Shown: positions 39,606-49,051 of the stretch, piece by piece
How positions within the stretch are numbered: the stretch's first letter is position 1
Layout: every line of letters begins with the position of its first letter
Source of the DNA: Thioalkalivibrio sp. ALE31
Lineage (GTDB): Bacteria > Pseudomonadota > Gammaproteobacteria > Ectothiorhodospirales > Ectothiorhodospiraceae
DNA: 64,000 bases
Reading direction: 5' to 3'
Assembly (NCBI RefSeq): GCF_000377405.1
Contig: NZ_KB905022.1
Span: 1 to 64,000 of the forward strand
The notes under the pieces: generated by a model
Databases searched by the model: none
Told to the model about the DNA's origin: nothing
The model's input: the letters and a program-made list of their open reading frames with translations, nothing else
Program-made: the position numbers and the translations under genes

Positions 39606-40076
39606 ATGAGTGATCAAAAGAAGATGGCCATCATTGCCACCAAGGGCAGCCTGGACTGGGGTTATCCCCCGTTCATCCTGGCCTCCACCGCGGCTGCCCT
39701 GGGCTATGACTGCGAGGTGTTCTTCACCTTCTATGGCCTGCAACTGCTGCGCAAGAAGCTGGATCTGCAGGTGACCTCGCTGGGCAACCCGGGCATGCCC
39801 ATGCCGATGCCCATGCCGGTGATGCTGCAGGCCCTGCCGGGCATGCAGAAGATGATGACCGTGATGATGAAGAAGAAGATGGCGGCCAAGGGCGTCTCTG
39901 ATCTGGGCGACCTGCGCGAGCTGTGCCTGGAGGCCGAGGTGCGCATGATTGCCTGCCAGATGACGGTGGACCTGTTCGACATGGACACCAGCGAATTCAT
40001 CGACGGCGTGGAATACGCCGGGGCCGCGGCGTTCTTCGAGTTCGCCGGCGAGTCCGACATCTGCCTGTTCATCTGA
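39606..40076 (+). CDS. DsrE2-like (DsrE/DsrF/DrsH-like) sulfur-carrier protein
   Basis: A 156-residue protein of the DsrE2 branch. The Rossmann-like start KKMAIIATKGSLDWGYPPFILASTAAALGYDCEVFFTFYGLQLL is typical. It has a Met/Pro-rich flexible loop (GMPMPMPMPVM, followed by a Met/Lys block), then RMIACQMTVDLFDM, where the conserved Cys of the family sits. DsrE2 proteins are linked to rhodanese and TusA in persulfide trafficking in sulfur oxidisers; neither partner gene is adjacent. The Shine-Dalgarno is GGAGAGAG. A terminator follows. It supports a sulfur context for the whole 28-40 kb block. Confidence 0.85.
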   Translation: MSDQKKMAIIATKGSLDWGYPPFILASTAAALGYDCEVFFTFYGLQLLRKKLDLQVTSLGNPGMPMPMPMPVMLQALPGMQKMMTVMMKKKMAAKGVSDLGDLRELCLEAEVRMIACQMTVDLFDMDTSEFIDGVEYAGAAAFFEFAGESDICLFI

Positions 40077-40103
40077 ACCGGCGGCGCGCCTGACGCGCCC
40101 TCA

Positions 40104-40136
40104 AGGCCCCGCGGCCCCGGCTGCGGGGCCTTTTTC
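40104..40136 (+). terminator. Rho-independent terminator after DsrE2-like gene
   Basis: An AAGGCCCCGC/GCGGGGCCTT stem followed by a T run lies about 27 bp past the stop. Confidence 0.9.
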
Positions 40137-40169
40137 GTTTTCGGGCTTCATGCCGCAGCTGAAAGGACA

Positions 40170-40470
40170 TTTTCACCACGAAGCGCACGAAGGCACGAAG
40201 AAGGGCCAGGGCGATTGAACCACGGAGAGCACGGAGTGCACTGAGAACACTGTAGTTGTTCGGGTGCTCAGGGTGCGTTGATCACAGCGAACCGCATCGC
40301 GGCCGGTTCGCTCCATAGGATGGACGCGCTGGGATGCTGGTCATCGGCGTCCTGCCCACCCAGGAAGGGATTTCTCCGTGCCCTCTGTGTCCTCCGTGGT
40401 AGAAACGCTTTCGACCTTGACCGTGACCTTCTTCGTGCCTTCGTGCGCTTCGTGGTGAATATAGAAAGGG
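40170..40470. repeat. Long inverted repeat of the ACCACGAAG family
   Basis: The left arm reads TTCACCACGAAGCGCACGAAG and ACCACGGAGAGCACGGAG (about 40172-40235). The right arm reads CTCTGTGTCCTCCGTGGT and CTTCGTGCGCTTCGTGGTGAA (about 40383-40459). About 150 bp of unrelated sequence lies between. This fills the convergent gap before the acyl-CoA synthetase gene; no gene was seen. Confidence 0.8.
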
Positions 40471-40473
40471 ATC

Positions 40474-42276
40474 CTAGTCGTGGCCGGCGTACATGGCCTC
40501 GATGGCGTCGGCGTAGTGCTGGGAGATGACCGGGCGCTTGAGCTTCATGGTCGGGGTGAGCATGCCGTTGTCCACCGACCAGGGTTCATGCACTACGTGC
40601 ACGTGGCGGATCTTGGCGTAGCCGGGGAAGTCGCGCAGCTGGTATTGAATCCGCTGGAGCAGGGCGCGCTCGGCGGAGCGCGGCAGGCGGCCGGCGGTGC
40701 CGGGGTCGAGGTCGTGGTCCTCGGCGAAGGTGGCCCAGGCCTCGGGCTCGGGGACAACCAGGGCGGTCAGGAAGGCGTGGCTGTCCCCCACGACCATGAC
40801 CTGGTCGAACAGGGCGTCCAGGGCGATGGCCATTTCCATGTCCGCCGGCGGGACCTTCTCGCCGTTGGTGAGCACGAGGATGTCCTTCAGTCGCCCGGTT
40901 ATAAAAATGTGCCCATCGTCGTCGATCCGGGCTTGGTCGCCGCTGTGCAGCCAGCGATCCTCGTCGATCGTGCTGGCGGTAGCCTCCTCGTTCTTCCAGT
41001 AGCCGAGCATCACGCAGCTGGAACGGGTGAGCAGTTCGTCCATCTCGCCGATCTTGACCTCAATGCCGGGCAGCGGCTTGCCGATGGAGGCGGGCAGGTT
41101 GTCGTCCGGGGTATTCACGCTGACCACCGGGCTGGATTCGGTCATGCCATAGCCGTGCAGCACCGGCAGGCCGAGACCGATGAAGAACCGGGCGATCGGC
41201 GGCGGCAGGGGCGCGCCGCCGCAGACCGCGAAGCGCAGCTTGCCGCCCAGGCGGTCCAGGACCTTGTGCGCGACGAGGCGCTCCAGCAGCGGCCACAGCA
41301 GGAAGCCGGGCGACCAGGACGCGCGTCCCTGCTGGTATTCGAAGCGGCGCCAGCCGATGGCCACGGTGGCCTTGAACAGCCCACGGCCCAGCGCGGATTT
41401 CTGTTTCAGGCCGGCCTGGATGCGGCCATGCACGCGTTCGTAGATACGCGGAACCGAGATCAGCACGGTCGGCTGGACCGACATCAGGTCCTCGCCCAGC
41501 CCCTGGATGGAGCGCGCGAACGCGACCTCGGCACCGATCAGCATCGGCATGTAGTAGCCGCCGGTGCGCTCCAGCATGTGCGACAGCGGCAGGAAGGAGA
41601 GGAAGCGGTCGGCATCCGACAGCGGCCCGGCGGTGGACGAGGCCTGGGCGTTGTCGAGGATGTTGCGGTGCGACAGCATCACGCCCTTGGGCCGCCCGGT
41701 GGTGCCGGAGGTGAACACAATGGTGGCCAGGGCCAGCGGGTCGAGATCCGGGCGATGCACGCGTTCCGGGTCGCCGCGTTCCAGCCAGGTCTCGAGGTCC
41801 ATCACCCGTTCGTCCTCGGGTTGGCCTTCGGTGTGGCCCAGGCAGACGATGCGCTTGAGCGAGGGCATGTTCGCGAAGTGTTCGGACAGGCGGCGACTGT
41901 GCGCGCTCTCGCCCAGCAGGAGCAGGCGCGCCTGGGTCTGGCCGATGATGTAGGCGACGTTGTCCGGGCGGTCATCGGTGTACAGCGGGACCGTGATCAG
42001 CCCGAGTTCGGTGGCGGCCTGGTCGAAGGCGACCCACTCGCGCGAGTTGCCGAGCATCAGTGCGACCCGTTCCCCGGGCTTGAAGCCCTCGCGCGCCAGT
42101 GCCGCCTGCCAGCGATCCACCATCGCGGCCATTTCGCTCCAGGTCGTTTGCTTCCAGGTCTCGTCGGCGGCGCTGTAATGACGATAGGCCGGCGCATCCG
42201 GGCTCATGGACACGCGGGTGCGGAACAGCGCGGGGAGGGTCGGAGCCTGTTCCGGGGTGATGGTGGTCGACGGCAT
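40474..42276 (-). CDS. Long-chain acyl-CoA synthetase (AMP-binding family)
   Basis: A 600-residue adenylate-forming enzyme that activates fatty acids to acyl-CoA. The AMP-binding P-loop IVFTSGTTGRPKGVMLSH is at about 171-188. The acyl-group gate region YGMTESSPVVSVN and the A8/A10 motifs (WLHSGDQARIDDDGHIFITGRLKDILVLTNGEKVPP) are intact. It is of the large FAA1-type branch. The ATG at 42274-42276 is 87 bp from the end of MITE copy 2. It stands alone on the minus strand. It may serve membrane-lipid recycling rather than carbon supply if the host is an autotroph, which is inference. Confidence 0.9.
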   Translation of the reverse strand: MPSTTITPEQAPTLPALFRTRVSMSPDAPAYRHYSAADETWKQTTWSEMAAMVDRWQAALAREGFKPGERVALMLGNSREWVAFDQAATELGLITVPLYTDDRPDNVAYIIGQTQARLLLLGESAHSRRLSEHFANMPSLKRIVCLGHTEGQPEDERVMDLETWLERGDPERVHRPDLDPLALATIVFTSGTTGRPKGVMLSHRNILDNAQASSTAGPLSDADRFLSFLPLSHMLERTGGYYMPMLIGAEVAFARSIQGLGEDLMSVQPTVLISVPRIYERVHGRIQAGLKQKSALGRGLFKATVAIGWRRFEYQQGRASWSPGFLLWPLLERLVAHKVLDRLGGKLRFAVCGGAPLPPPIARFFIGLGLPVLHGYGMTESSPVVSVNTPDDNLPASIGKPLPGIEVKIGEMDELLTRSSCVMLGYWKNEEATASTIDEDRWLHSGDQARIDDDGHIFITGRLKDILVLTNGEKVPPADMEMAIALDALFDQVMVVGDSHAFLTALVVPEPEAWATFAEDHDLDPGTAGRLPRSAERALLQRIQYQLRDFPGYAKIRHVHVVHEPWSVDNGMLTPTMKLKRPVISQHYADAIEAMYAGHD

Positions 42277-42362
42277 GGCGTCCTCGCAAGCGGGGTTCGG
42301 TTGTCCCGGACGTTAGAGGACGCACGCGGGCGGGGCAAGCCCGGTGACTTCAGCGAATCCCC

Positions 42363-42632
42363 AGGGATACACTGATCGATGTACACGCTCGCGCTCGAGT
42401 CGCTTTTGCGTGCGAACAAGGCGCGGTGACTGCCGTGCAGTCAATCTGCACAAGGGAGCCGCAACGCCGTGCGCGCGCAAAAGAGGCCGAGCCCCTTCGG
42501 GGTTGGCACCCCAGGTTCCCCGATCCTGCGTTGCGGCCCTTGCCGGTAGAACCACTACCGGCTGCGCACCGCGCCTTGTCTCGGAAAACCTGGGGTGCCA
42601 ACGCGAGGGTGTACATCGATCAGTGTATCCCT
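42363..42632. mobile_element. MITE-like element, copy 2 (inverted relative to copy 1)
   Basis: A 270-bp element with 31-bp terminal inverted repeats differing at one position (outer end AGGGATACACTGATCGATG). The interior matches copy 1 at 23480-23762 in reverse orientation, sharing the blocks AAGGCGCGGTG, GAGCCCCTTCGGGGTTGG and GTAGAACCACTACCGGC. No transposase was seen. Its right end supplies the stop codon of the ZevB-like gene. Confidence 0.87.
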
Positions 42633-43729
42633 AAGGGATGGGCAACGGGCTGGTAGGCGATTGCGCCCAGTACCAGGCTGAGACCGATCAGGGCGATGAC
42701 ACCGCCACCGGCCAGGCCCAGGGCCGGGCCGATGTAGGTCAGCCGGCCCATGCGGGTCGGGCCCAGCCAGCGCCGGGTCCAGTCGCGTGCCGAAACGGCG
42801 AGGGTCGCCAGCACGGAGACGGTGGCGGCGGTCCCCAGGGACATCGCGAGCACGGCCGCCACGCCGGCCCAGGCCAGTCCCAGCGCGGCGGAGACCGCCA
42901 TGATCAGCACGGCGCCGGAACAGGGGCGGATGCCGACGGCCAGCACGGTACCCCACCAGGTGCCGCGGTGGTTGGGGTCTACGTGGTGCGGGGTCCCGCA
43001 GCCACAGTGGGCGTCATGTTCATGTCCATGGGTATGGCCATGCTCGTGGTCGTGTCCATGGACGGGCGCGGCCCGATGCGCGCGATGCAGCCGCCACGCG
43101 TGACGCAGGGCGCGCGCCATCAGCCACAGCCCGAGCAGCGCGACCAGGGCGAAGCTGGCGATCTCCAGGGTGCGCACCTGGCCCAGGGTGTCCCGCGCCA
43201 GCCAGCCGAACAGGCCGATCAGCACGCCGACCAGTACGATGGCGGTGACGCCCTGTGCCAGCGCCGAGACGGTGGACAGCAGGATGCCGCGGCGGAGATT
43301 CTGGGGCTGGGTCAGCAGATAGGCGCTGATGACGGCCTTGCCGTGGCCGGGGCCGGCGGCATGGAAGATCCCGTACAGCAGGCTGACTAGGATCAGCGCC
43401 CCGGCGGTGTGCGCGGTGGGTCCGTCGCGCAGGGCGTGCAGGCCTTCGGTCAGGCTGCGGTGCAGCTGGCGCTGGGTCTGCAGCATCCAGCCGGTCAGGC
43501 GTTCCAGGGCGCCGGGCGGTTCGGCCAGCGGCGCCGGGGCGTCGAGGCGGTCCGGGGGCGTCGGGGCCGCGCGCTCGGCGGGCGCCTCGGTGGGGGCGCC
43601 CAGTGGGTGGCCGGTCTCGGCCTGTGCGAGGCCCGGACCGCTGAACAGCAGGCACAACGCGAGCAGCATCAGCAGGCTCGGGAAGGCGGACTCCAGCAGA
43701 TGCCGGATTCGATGCGTTACCTGGTCCAT
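42620..43729 (-). CDS. ZevB-like nickel/cobalt-transporter-family permease
   Basis: A 369-residue inner-membrane protein of the NiCoT/RcnA-like COG2215 family. An N-terminal hydrophobic segment is followed by a periplasmic Pro/Ala-rich stretch, then helices with GIFHAAGPGHGKAVISAYLL. A His-rich loop (HGHDHEHGHTHGHEHDAHCGCG) follows, and AVGIRPCSGAVLIMAVSAALG, the core signature, comes after it. Paired with a DUF1007 protein it matches ZevAB, a zinc-import pair of Haemophilus influenzae. The C-terminus (HPLGIH, stop) is encoded inside the terminal repeat of MITE copy 2, so the native end may be altered. ATG 43729 is preferred; GTG 43747 is possible. Confidence 0.82.
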   Translation of the reverse strand: MDQVTHRIRHLLESAFPSLLMLLALCLLFSGPGLAQAETGHPLGAPTEAPAERAAPTPPDRLDAPAPLAEPPGALERLTGWMLQTQRQLHRSLTEGLHALRDGPTAHTAGALILVSLLYGIFHAAGPGHGKAVISAYLLTQPQNLRRGILLSTVSALAQGVTAIVLVGVLIGLFGWLARDTLGQVRTLEIASFALVALLGLWLMARALRHAWRLHRAHRAAPVHGHDHEHGHTHGHEHDAHCGCGTPHHVDPNHRGTWWGTVLAVGIRPCSGAVLIMAVSAALGLAWAGVAAVLAMSLGTAATVSVLATLAVSARDWTRRWLGPTRMGRLTYIGPALGLAGGGVIALIGLSLVLGAIAYQPVAHPLGIH

Positions 43730-43798
43730 AACGTTACTGTATAACACACGAGCGGTCGGGTGGTGTGTGCGCCGTCCGGTTGTGAAGCGGCATCCCCC

Positions 43799-44434
43799 TC
43801 AGTCGCATTCCAGCGTGGCGGTCTCCGCGAAGTGGCGTCCGAGGTTGTCGACCGGGCTGCGATCCTGGCGTTCCAGGGTCGCGGCGTAGCGGATCAGCTG
43901 CGGGTCGGGCCGCGGTTCGTCGATCGTCACCGCGCAGCCGGGCCGGTTCTCGACGAAGACGATGTCCTCCGGGTCGTGAAGGATCTCGATCCAGTACTCG
44001 GGATCGAACACGCGGTAGCTGAAGCGGTCCCCGGCCGTGATGTCGAGGCCCTCCAGCGGCAGCTCGAAGCGCAGGTGCAGGCGGCGGTCCTCCAGGGTCA
44101 GACGGGCGTTGCGCGCCGGCGGGACGTCCAGGTCGCGCTCGCCGGCGCTCAGTTCGGTGAAGTAGTCATGCCCGGCCAGGTTCTCGCGCATCCGTTGGGC
44201 GGCGTGCTCCAGGGCCGTGTCAATGTCGGTGTCCCCGTCGAGCTGGCCGGTCAGGTCCTCCAGCAGCATGTGGCTGTAGGTGGGGTCGATGCGCCAGGAC
44301 TGCTCCATGCGTAGCAGCTCGCCGGCCTCGTTGAAGACCAGTCCCACGCGCAGGTCGATCCAGGCATGCGGGTGGGCGAGCACCCCGGTGGGCAGCAGGC
44401 CCAGGATCAGCACGAACCAGGGGCGGATACGCAT
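43799..44434 (-). CDS. DUF1007 periplasmic protein (ZevA-like)
   Basis: A 211-residue exported protein. The signal peptide (FVLILGLLPTGVLA) is followed at once by HPHAWIDLRVGLVFNEAGEL, the DUF1007 hallmark whose mature N-terminal His residues are good metal ligands. The rest is strand-rich (LHLRFELPLEGLDITAGDRFSYRVFDPEYWIEI). ZevA of Haemophilus, of the same type, works with ZevB in zinc acquisition. It starts 5 bp after the cysS stop and is followed about 70 bp later by the permease gene, so the pair probably rides on the hisI-cysS transcript. Metal specificity here is inferred. Confidence 0.85.
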   Translation of the reverse strand: MRIRPWFVLILGLLPTGVLAHPHAWIDLRVGLVFNEAGELLRMEQSWRIDPTYSHMLLEDLTGQLDGDTDIDTALEHAAQRMRENLAGHDYFTELSAGERDLDVPPARNARLTLEDRRLHLRFELPLEGLDITAGDRFSYRVFDPEYWIEILHDPEDIVFVENRPGCAVTIDEPRPDPQLIRYAATLERQDRSPVDNLGRHFAETATLECD

Positions 44435-44439
44435 CGGCT

Positions 44440-45849
44440 TCAGGTGGCGCGCTGCCAGCGCGTGCCGTCGGGGGTGTCCTCGAGCTCGATGCCGCGGGCC
44501 GTCAGCTCGTCGCGGATGGTATCGGCGGTCGCGAAGTCCCGGTTCTTGCGGGCCGCCTGGCGCGCGGCGATGCGCTCCTCCACCCAGGCGGCGAGGTCGT
44601 CGTCGCCGGCATCGCCCTGAAACCAGACGCCCGGGTCCTGCTGCAGCAGGCCCAGCAGGCCGGCCCCGGCCAGCAGCTCGCCCTTGCGCCGGGCGCGTTC
44701 GGCGTCGTCGCCGGCCGCGGCCAGGGCATCGCTCATGCGGTGCAGCGCGGTGATCGCGGCGGGGGTGTTCAGATCGTCCAGCAGCGCCGCGAACACCGGG
44801 GTGTCGGCGGCGGCGACCGGGGCGGGTTCGATGCCGGCGGCGTCGCGCAGCACGCGGTACAGCCCGTTCAGGCTGTTGCGCGACTGGGTCAGGGTCTCTT
44901 CCGAGAAGTTCAGCGGCGCACGGTAGTGGCGCGACAGCAGTGCCAGGCGCAGGACCTCGCCGGGGTAGTGCTGCAGCAGGTCATGCAGCAGCTGGAAGTT
45001 GCCCAGAGACTTGGACATCTTCTCGCCGTCGATGGTCAGGTGGCCGTTGTGCACCCAGTAGCGGGCGTAGTGCGTGCCGTGTTCGTGGCAGCCCTCGGCC
45101 GCGCAGCCCTGGGCGATCTCGTTTTCGTGGTGCGGGAATACCAGATCGTGGCCGCCGCCGTGGATGTCGATCATGGGCCCCAGGTGGCTGCGGATCATCG
45201 CGGTGCATTCCAGGTGCCAGCCGGGTCGGCCGTTGCCCCAGGGGCTGTCCCAGCCGGGCTCGCCCGCGGCAGCCGGCTTCCACAGCACGAAGTCGCCGGG
45301 GTGGCGCTTGTAGTCGGCGACCTCGACCCGGGCCCCGGCCTGCATGTCGTCCAGCGAGCGGCCGGACAGGGCGCCGTACTCGGGGTAGGAGGTCACGTCG
45401 AACAGCACGTGATCCTCGGCGACGTAGGCGTGGCCGCGGTCGATCAGGCGCTGGATCAGCTCGATCATCGGCTGGATGTGTTCGGTTGCGCGCGGCTCCA
45501 GGGTGGGCTCCAGCGTGCCCAGCTCGGCGATGTCCTCGTGGAAGGCGCGGGTGAAGCGTTCGGTCAGGGCGGCAATCGGCTCGCCGCTGTCGGCGGCGGC
45601 CTTGTTGATCTTGTCGTCGACGTCGGTGATGTTGCGCGCGTAGACCACGTGGTCCGGACCGTAGAGTTCGCGCAGCACGCGGAACAGCACGTCGAACACC
45701 ACCACCGGGCGCCCGTTGCCGATGTGCACCCGGTTGTACACGGTGGGGCCGCAGACGTAGAGGGTCACCCGCTCCGGGTCCTGCGGCACGAAGGCTTCGT
45801 CGTGCCCGCCCAGGGTGTTGTGCAGGGTAAGGGTCCGGGGCTCGCTCAT
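44440..45849 (-). CDS. cysS: Cysteinyl-tRNA synthetase
   Basis: A 469-residue class I synthetase charging tRNA-Cys. The first motif is [21 protein letters not shown] (HIGN in place of HIGH, usual for CysRS), and KMSKS is in [16 protein letters not shown]. The zinc site is formed by Cys in [14 protein letters not shown], and HHENEIAQ. The C-terminal DALR-like helical domain ends in GTRWQRA. Its ATG overlaps the hisI stop (TAATG). The in-frame open region upstream is the hisI gene read out of frame and is not coding for CysS. Length is normal. Confidence 0.96.
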   Translation of the reverse strand: MSEPRTLTLHNTLGGHDEAFVPQDPERVTLYVCGPTVYNRVHIGNGRPVVVFDVLFRVLRELYGPDHVVYARNITDVDDKINKAAADSGEPIAALTERFTRAFHEDIAELGTLEPTLEPRATEHIQPMIELIQRLIDRGHAYVAEDHVLFDVTSYPEYGALSGRSLDDMQAGARVEVADYKRHPGDFVLWKPAAAGEPGWDSPWGNGRPGWHLECTAMIRSHLGPMIDIHGGGHDLVFPHHENEIAQGCAAEGCHEHGTHYARYWVHNGHLTIDGEKMSKSLGNFQLLHDLLQHYPGEVLRLALLSRHYRAPLNFSEETLTQSRNSLNGLYRVLRDAAGIEPAPVAAADTPVFAALLDDLNTPAAITALHRMSDALAAAGDDAERARRKGELLAGAGLLGLLQQDPGVWFQGDAGDDDLAAWVEERIAARQAARKNRDFATADTIRDELTARGIELEDTPDGTRWQRAT

Positions 45850-46289
45850 TATTCGGTGTTTCCCTTGCCGTAGAGCGTCTCCGGCGCGATCTCGGGGTCG
45901 CTGGTGACCACGACACTGTCGTTCTCGACCTGCAGGTAGAAGCAGCTGCGACGTCCGGTGTGGCAGGCCGGCCCGGTCTGGTCGACCTTCAGCAGCAGGG
46001 TGTCGCCGTCGCAGTCCAGGTGCAGGGAGTGCAGTTGCTGGACCTGGCCCGACTGCTCGCCCTTGCGCCACAGTGCCTGGCGCGAGCGTGAGTAGTAGCA
46101 CACGCGCCCCGTGGCCAGGGTCTCGTTCAGGGCCTCGCGGTTCATCCACGCCAGCATCAGGACCTCGCCGGTGTCGTGCTGCTGGGCGATCGCGGGGATC
46201 AGGCCATCGGCATTGAGCTTCAGGCGGTCCAGGACGTCGGAGATCGGGTGGCGTTCGCCACGGGGTTCGCTTTCGAGTTGCTTGAACAT
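45849..46289 (-). CDS. hisI: Phosphoribosyl-AMP cyclohydrolase
   Basis: A 146-residue enzyme for the third step of histidine synthesis, without the HisE pyrophosphatase domain. The motifs [41 protein letters not shown] and [25 protein letters not shown] are diagnostic. The acidic Mg site and the zinc-binding cysteines are contained in the second block. The ATG 46287-46289 is followed by MFKQLESEP; the frame stays open upstream without coding character. It is separated from the rest of the his operon and translationally coupled to cysS, an unusual partnership. Confidence 0.92.
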   Translation of the reverse strand: MFKQLESEPRGERHPISDVLDRLKLNADGLIPAIAQQHDTGEVLMLAWMNREALNETLATGRVCYYSRSRQALWRKGEQSGQVQQLHSLHLDCDGDTLLLKVDQTGPACHTGRRSCFYLQVENDSVVVTSDPEIAPETLYGKGNTE

Positions 46290-46441
46290 CGCTGCGTCCG
46301 CTTGCGGGAGCGGCGAAGAATAGCATTTTCCCCGGGGCTCCCGAAGCCCGGGCAGGGGCGCGGTGGGTACGGGCCTTGCGCGGCGGCCCCGGGTGGTCGA
46401 TGCTCGAGACAGGCGGATCTCCACGGCAACCGGGAGGCTAG

Positions 46442-48592
46442 ATGGAGCAAGACAGGCAGAGGGCACGCAGGCCCAGCGCGGGGCGGACCGCGGCCATTAT
46501 CGCCGTGGTGTATCTGGTCTTCGGGCTGGCATGGATCGGGCTGTCCGACCGCGCCCTGCTGCTGATGGTCGACGATGTGGCCTTGCTGGCGCAGTTGCAG
46601 ACCCTGAAGGGATGGGGCTACGTGACGGTCACCGCCGCGGGCCTATTCCTGCTGGTGTATTACCCGCTGCGGGCGCGCGACCGCGCCTCGCGCGAGGCGC
46701 GCCGGCTGACCGCGATTGTCGAGCGTTCGCCGGTGGTCGCGATTGAATGGGCGACCACGCCCGGCTGGCCGGTCACTTTCGTGTCACCGAACATCGCCCG
46801 CTGGGGCATCGATCGCCATGCCCTGCTGCAGGGCGACGTGAATTACGCCGAGCTGATTCACCCCGAAGACATCGACCGCATCGTGGCGGAGGTGGCCGCG
46901 CATATGGAGCACGGCCCGGATCGCTATACCCAGCTCTACCGCCTGCGCAGCGGCGAGGGTAACTGGCTCTGGGTGGAAGACCGGACCTGGCTGACTCGCG
47001 ACGAGGCCGGGCGGGTGACACGCATCCACGGCCTGCTGCTGGATGTGACCGAGCGCCTGCGCGCCGAACGGGACCTGCGTGACTCGGAGACCCGCTTCCG
47101 CGCGATCTTCGACAACGTGCAGGAGGCGATCCTGCTGCAGGACCTGGATACCGAGGCCCTGATCGGGGTGAATGCCGCCGCCGAGCGAATGTACGGCTAC
47201 AGCCGGGCCGAACTGCTCGCCTGCAGTGTGGATGACCTGAGCGCGGACGAAGGCGGCTACGACGTACAGCGGCAGAAGGCGCTGATGGAGCGCGCCCGGC
47301 GCGGGGAACAACTGGTCTTCGAGTGGCGGGCGCGCCACCGCGACGGCCACGGCTTCTGGGTGGAGGCCAACCTGCAGGCCACCGAGATCGCCGGCGAAAG
47401 GCTGCTGCTGGTCACCCTGCGCAACATCGAGGCGCGCAAGCAGGCCGAAGCGGCGCTGGCGCGCCAGGTGGATCGACTGAGCCAGGCGGAACGCCACGCG
47501 GGCCTGGGCAGCTGGGAGTTCATGCTGGAGACCCGCGAGCTGTGGTGGTCGGATCGGCTGTATGCCCTGCTCGGGTGCGATGCCCGTTATGGCACCCCGA
47601 CGCTGGAGGCCTTCGCCCGGGATTTCTTCGATCTCGACTCCGCGGACGGGAAGAGCTTTTCCGATGCCATGGAAACGCTGATCGCCGGCGGACATCCCGG
47701 GCCGCGGCGGCTGTTGCTGAAGGCGCGCCCGGAGGTTCGCGCGGAGGCGTGGTTCAGCATCACCATGGAGGCCCCGCTCGAGCGGGCCGACGGCATGCAC
47801 TACGTGCAGGGCACGGTGCTGGAGGTCACCGAACTCAAGCGCAGCGAACTGGAACTGCGCGACCTGAATGCCACGCTGGAACAGCGGGTGACGGAGCGCA
47901 CGGCGGCTCTGCAGGCCCTGAACCAGGAACTGGAATCGTTCTCCTACGCGGTCTCGCACGACCTGAAGGCCCCGTTGCGCGGAATCGAGGGCTACAGCCA
48001 GCTACTGGAGGCGGACTACGGCGAGCAGCTGGAGGGCGAGGGGCGTACGTTCGTGCGCAACATCCGCCAGGGCGTGGCGCAGATGAACGAGTTGATCTCC
48101 GATCTGCTGGCCTATTCACGTATGGAGCGCCGGCCGCTGGAGGAACGGGAGGTTCGTGTGCGCGCGCTGGTGGAGGAGGTGCTCGAGTCGGTGGACCCGA
48201 AGCTGCGCAGCCGTGCCGAGGTGACGCTGGAGATCGATCCCGATCTGGTGTTCCAGAGCGACCCCGATGGCGTTGCGCTGATCCTGCGCAATCTGCTGGA
48301 AAATGCCTTCAAGTTCAGTGCCGAGCGCGAGACACCGCAGGTGACGGTGCAGGCCGAATCCCGCAGCGCTACACTCGGGATCTCGGTACAGGATAACGGG
48401 ATCGGCTTCGACATGGCGTTTCAGGATCGCATCTTCGATATCTTCCAGCGCCTGAACCGCGCCGAGGCCTACCCGGGAACCGGTGTCGGCCTTGCGCTCG
48501 TGCGGCGAGCGGTCAACCGCCTGGGCGGGGAGATCCGCGCCGAGGGTACGCCGGGCGTGGGCGCCCGCTTCCACGTGGAGTTCCCGCGATGA
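46442..48592 (+). CDS. Membrane sensor histidine kinase with multiple PAS domains
   Basis: A 716-residue kinase. Two membrane helices lie near the N-terminus ([23 protein letters not shown] and [17 protein letters not shown]). Three PAS/PAC units cover about 80-480 ([59 protein letters not shown]). HisKA has phosphoacceptor His506 in [16 protein letters not shown], and the HATPase domain carries [17 protein letters not shown] and [18 protein letters not shown]. Its stop overlaps the response-regulator start (ATGA). Phytochrome-like kinases use the same HisKA type, but no GAF/PHY chromophore domain is seen, so redox or a small ligand is the more likely cue. Confidence 0.9.
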   Translation: MEQDRQRARRPSAGRTAAIIAVVYLVFGLAWIGLSDRALLLMVDDVALLAQLQTLKGWGYVTVTAAGLFLLVYYPLRARDRASREARRLTAIVERSPVVAIEWATTPGWPVTFVSPNIARWGIDRHALLQGDVNYAELIHPEDIDRIVAEVAAHMEHGPDRYTQLYRLRSGEGNWLWVEDRTWLTRDEAGRVTRIHGLLLDVTERLRAERDLRDSETRFRAIFDNVQEAILLQDLDTEALIGVNAAAERMYGYSRAELLACSVDDLSADEGGYDVQRQKALMERARRGEQLVFEWRARHRDGHGFWVEANLQATEIAGERLLLVTLRNIEARKQAEAALARQVDRLSQAERHAGLGSWEFMLETRELWWSDRLYALLGCDARYGTPTLEAFARDFFDLDSADGKSFSDAMETLIAGGHPGPRRLLLKARPEVRAEAWFSITMEAPLERADGMHYVQGTVLEVTELKRSELELRDLNATLEQRVTERTAALQALNQELESFSYAVSHDLKAPLRGIEGYSQLLEADYGEQLEGEGRTFVRNIRQGVAQMNELISDLLAYSRMERRPLEEREVRVRALVEEVLESVDPKLRSRAEVTLEIDPDLVFQSDPDGVALILRNLLENAFKFSAERETPQVTVQAESRSATLGISVQDNGIGFDMAFQDRIFDIFQRLNRAEAYPGTGVGLALVRRAVNRLGGEIRAEGTPGVGARFHVEFPR

Positions 48593-49023
48593 GCACGGCC
48601 GCGCGTCAACCGTCCATCCTGGTGGTCGAGGACAACCCGGTGGATATCGACCTGATGCGGCGCGCCTTCGAGCGGCGCAACCTCACCAACCCCCTGGAGA
48701 TCGCGCGCGATGGAGTGGAGGCCCTGGCGTTCCTCGAGTGCTGGGAGCGGGGCGAACTGGCGCTGCCGGCGGTGATCCTGCTGGATATCAAGCTGCCCAA
48801 GGTGGACGGGCTGGAGGTGCTGCGCCGGATCCGCGAACACGAGCGTTTCCGCCGCATTCCAGTGGTCATGCTGACCTCCTCCAGCGAGGATCGCGACATC
48901 GCGACCGCCTACGACTGCGGGGCCAATTCCTACATCGTCAAGCCGGTGGACTTCGCCAAGTTTGTCGATGTCGCCGAGCAGGTGGAGCTGTACTGGTGCC
49001 TGCTCAATCACCCGCCGAGCTGA
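48589..49023 (+). CDS. Single-domain response regulator (Rcp1-like)
   Basis: A 144-residue receiver domain only. The acidic pocket is Glu14-Asp15 (VVEDNPVDIDLMRRAFERR), the phosphoacceptor Asp66 is in ILLDIKLPKVDGLEVL, and the Thr/Lys switch residues are in VMLTSSSEDRD and YIVKPVDFAKF. The N-P-V-D and long alpha1 are typical of Rcp1-type regulators that follow phytochrome-class kinases. With no output domain it would pass phosphate on or bind a partner. It is coupled to the kinase gene upstream and lies 28 bp before the large c-di-GMP enzyme, whose own receivers may receive the signal. Confidence 0.92.
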   Translation: MSTAARQPSILVVEDNPVDIDLMRRAFERRNLTNPLEIARDGVEALAFLECWERGELALPAVILLDIKLPKVDGLEVLRRIREHERFRRIPVVMLTSSSEDRDIATAYDCGANSYIVKPVDFAKFVDVAEQVELYWCLLNHPPS

Positions 49024-49051
49024 ACCTGCGGCTGCCCCCGAAAGAGACCTG

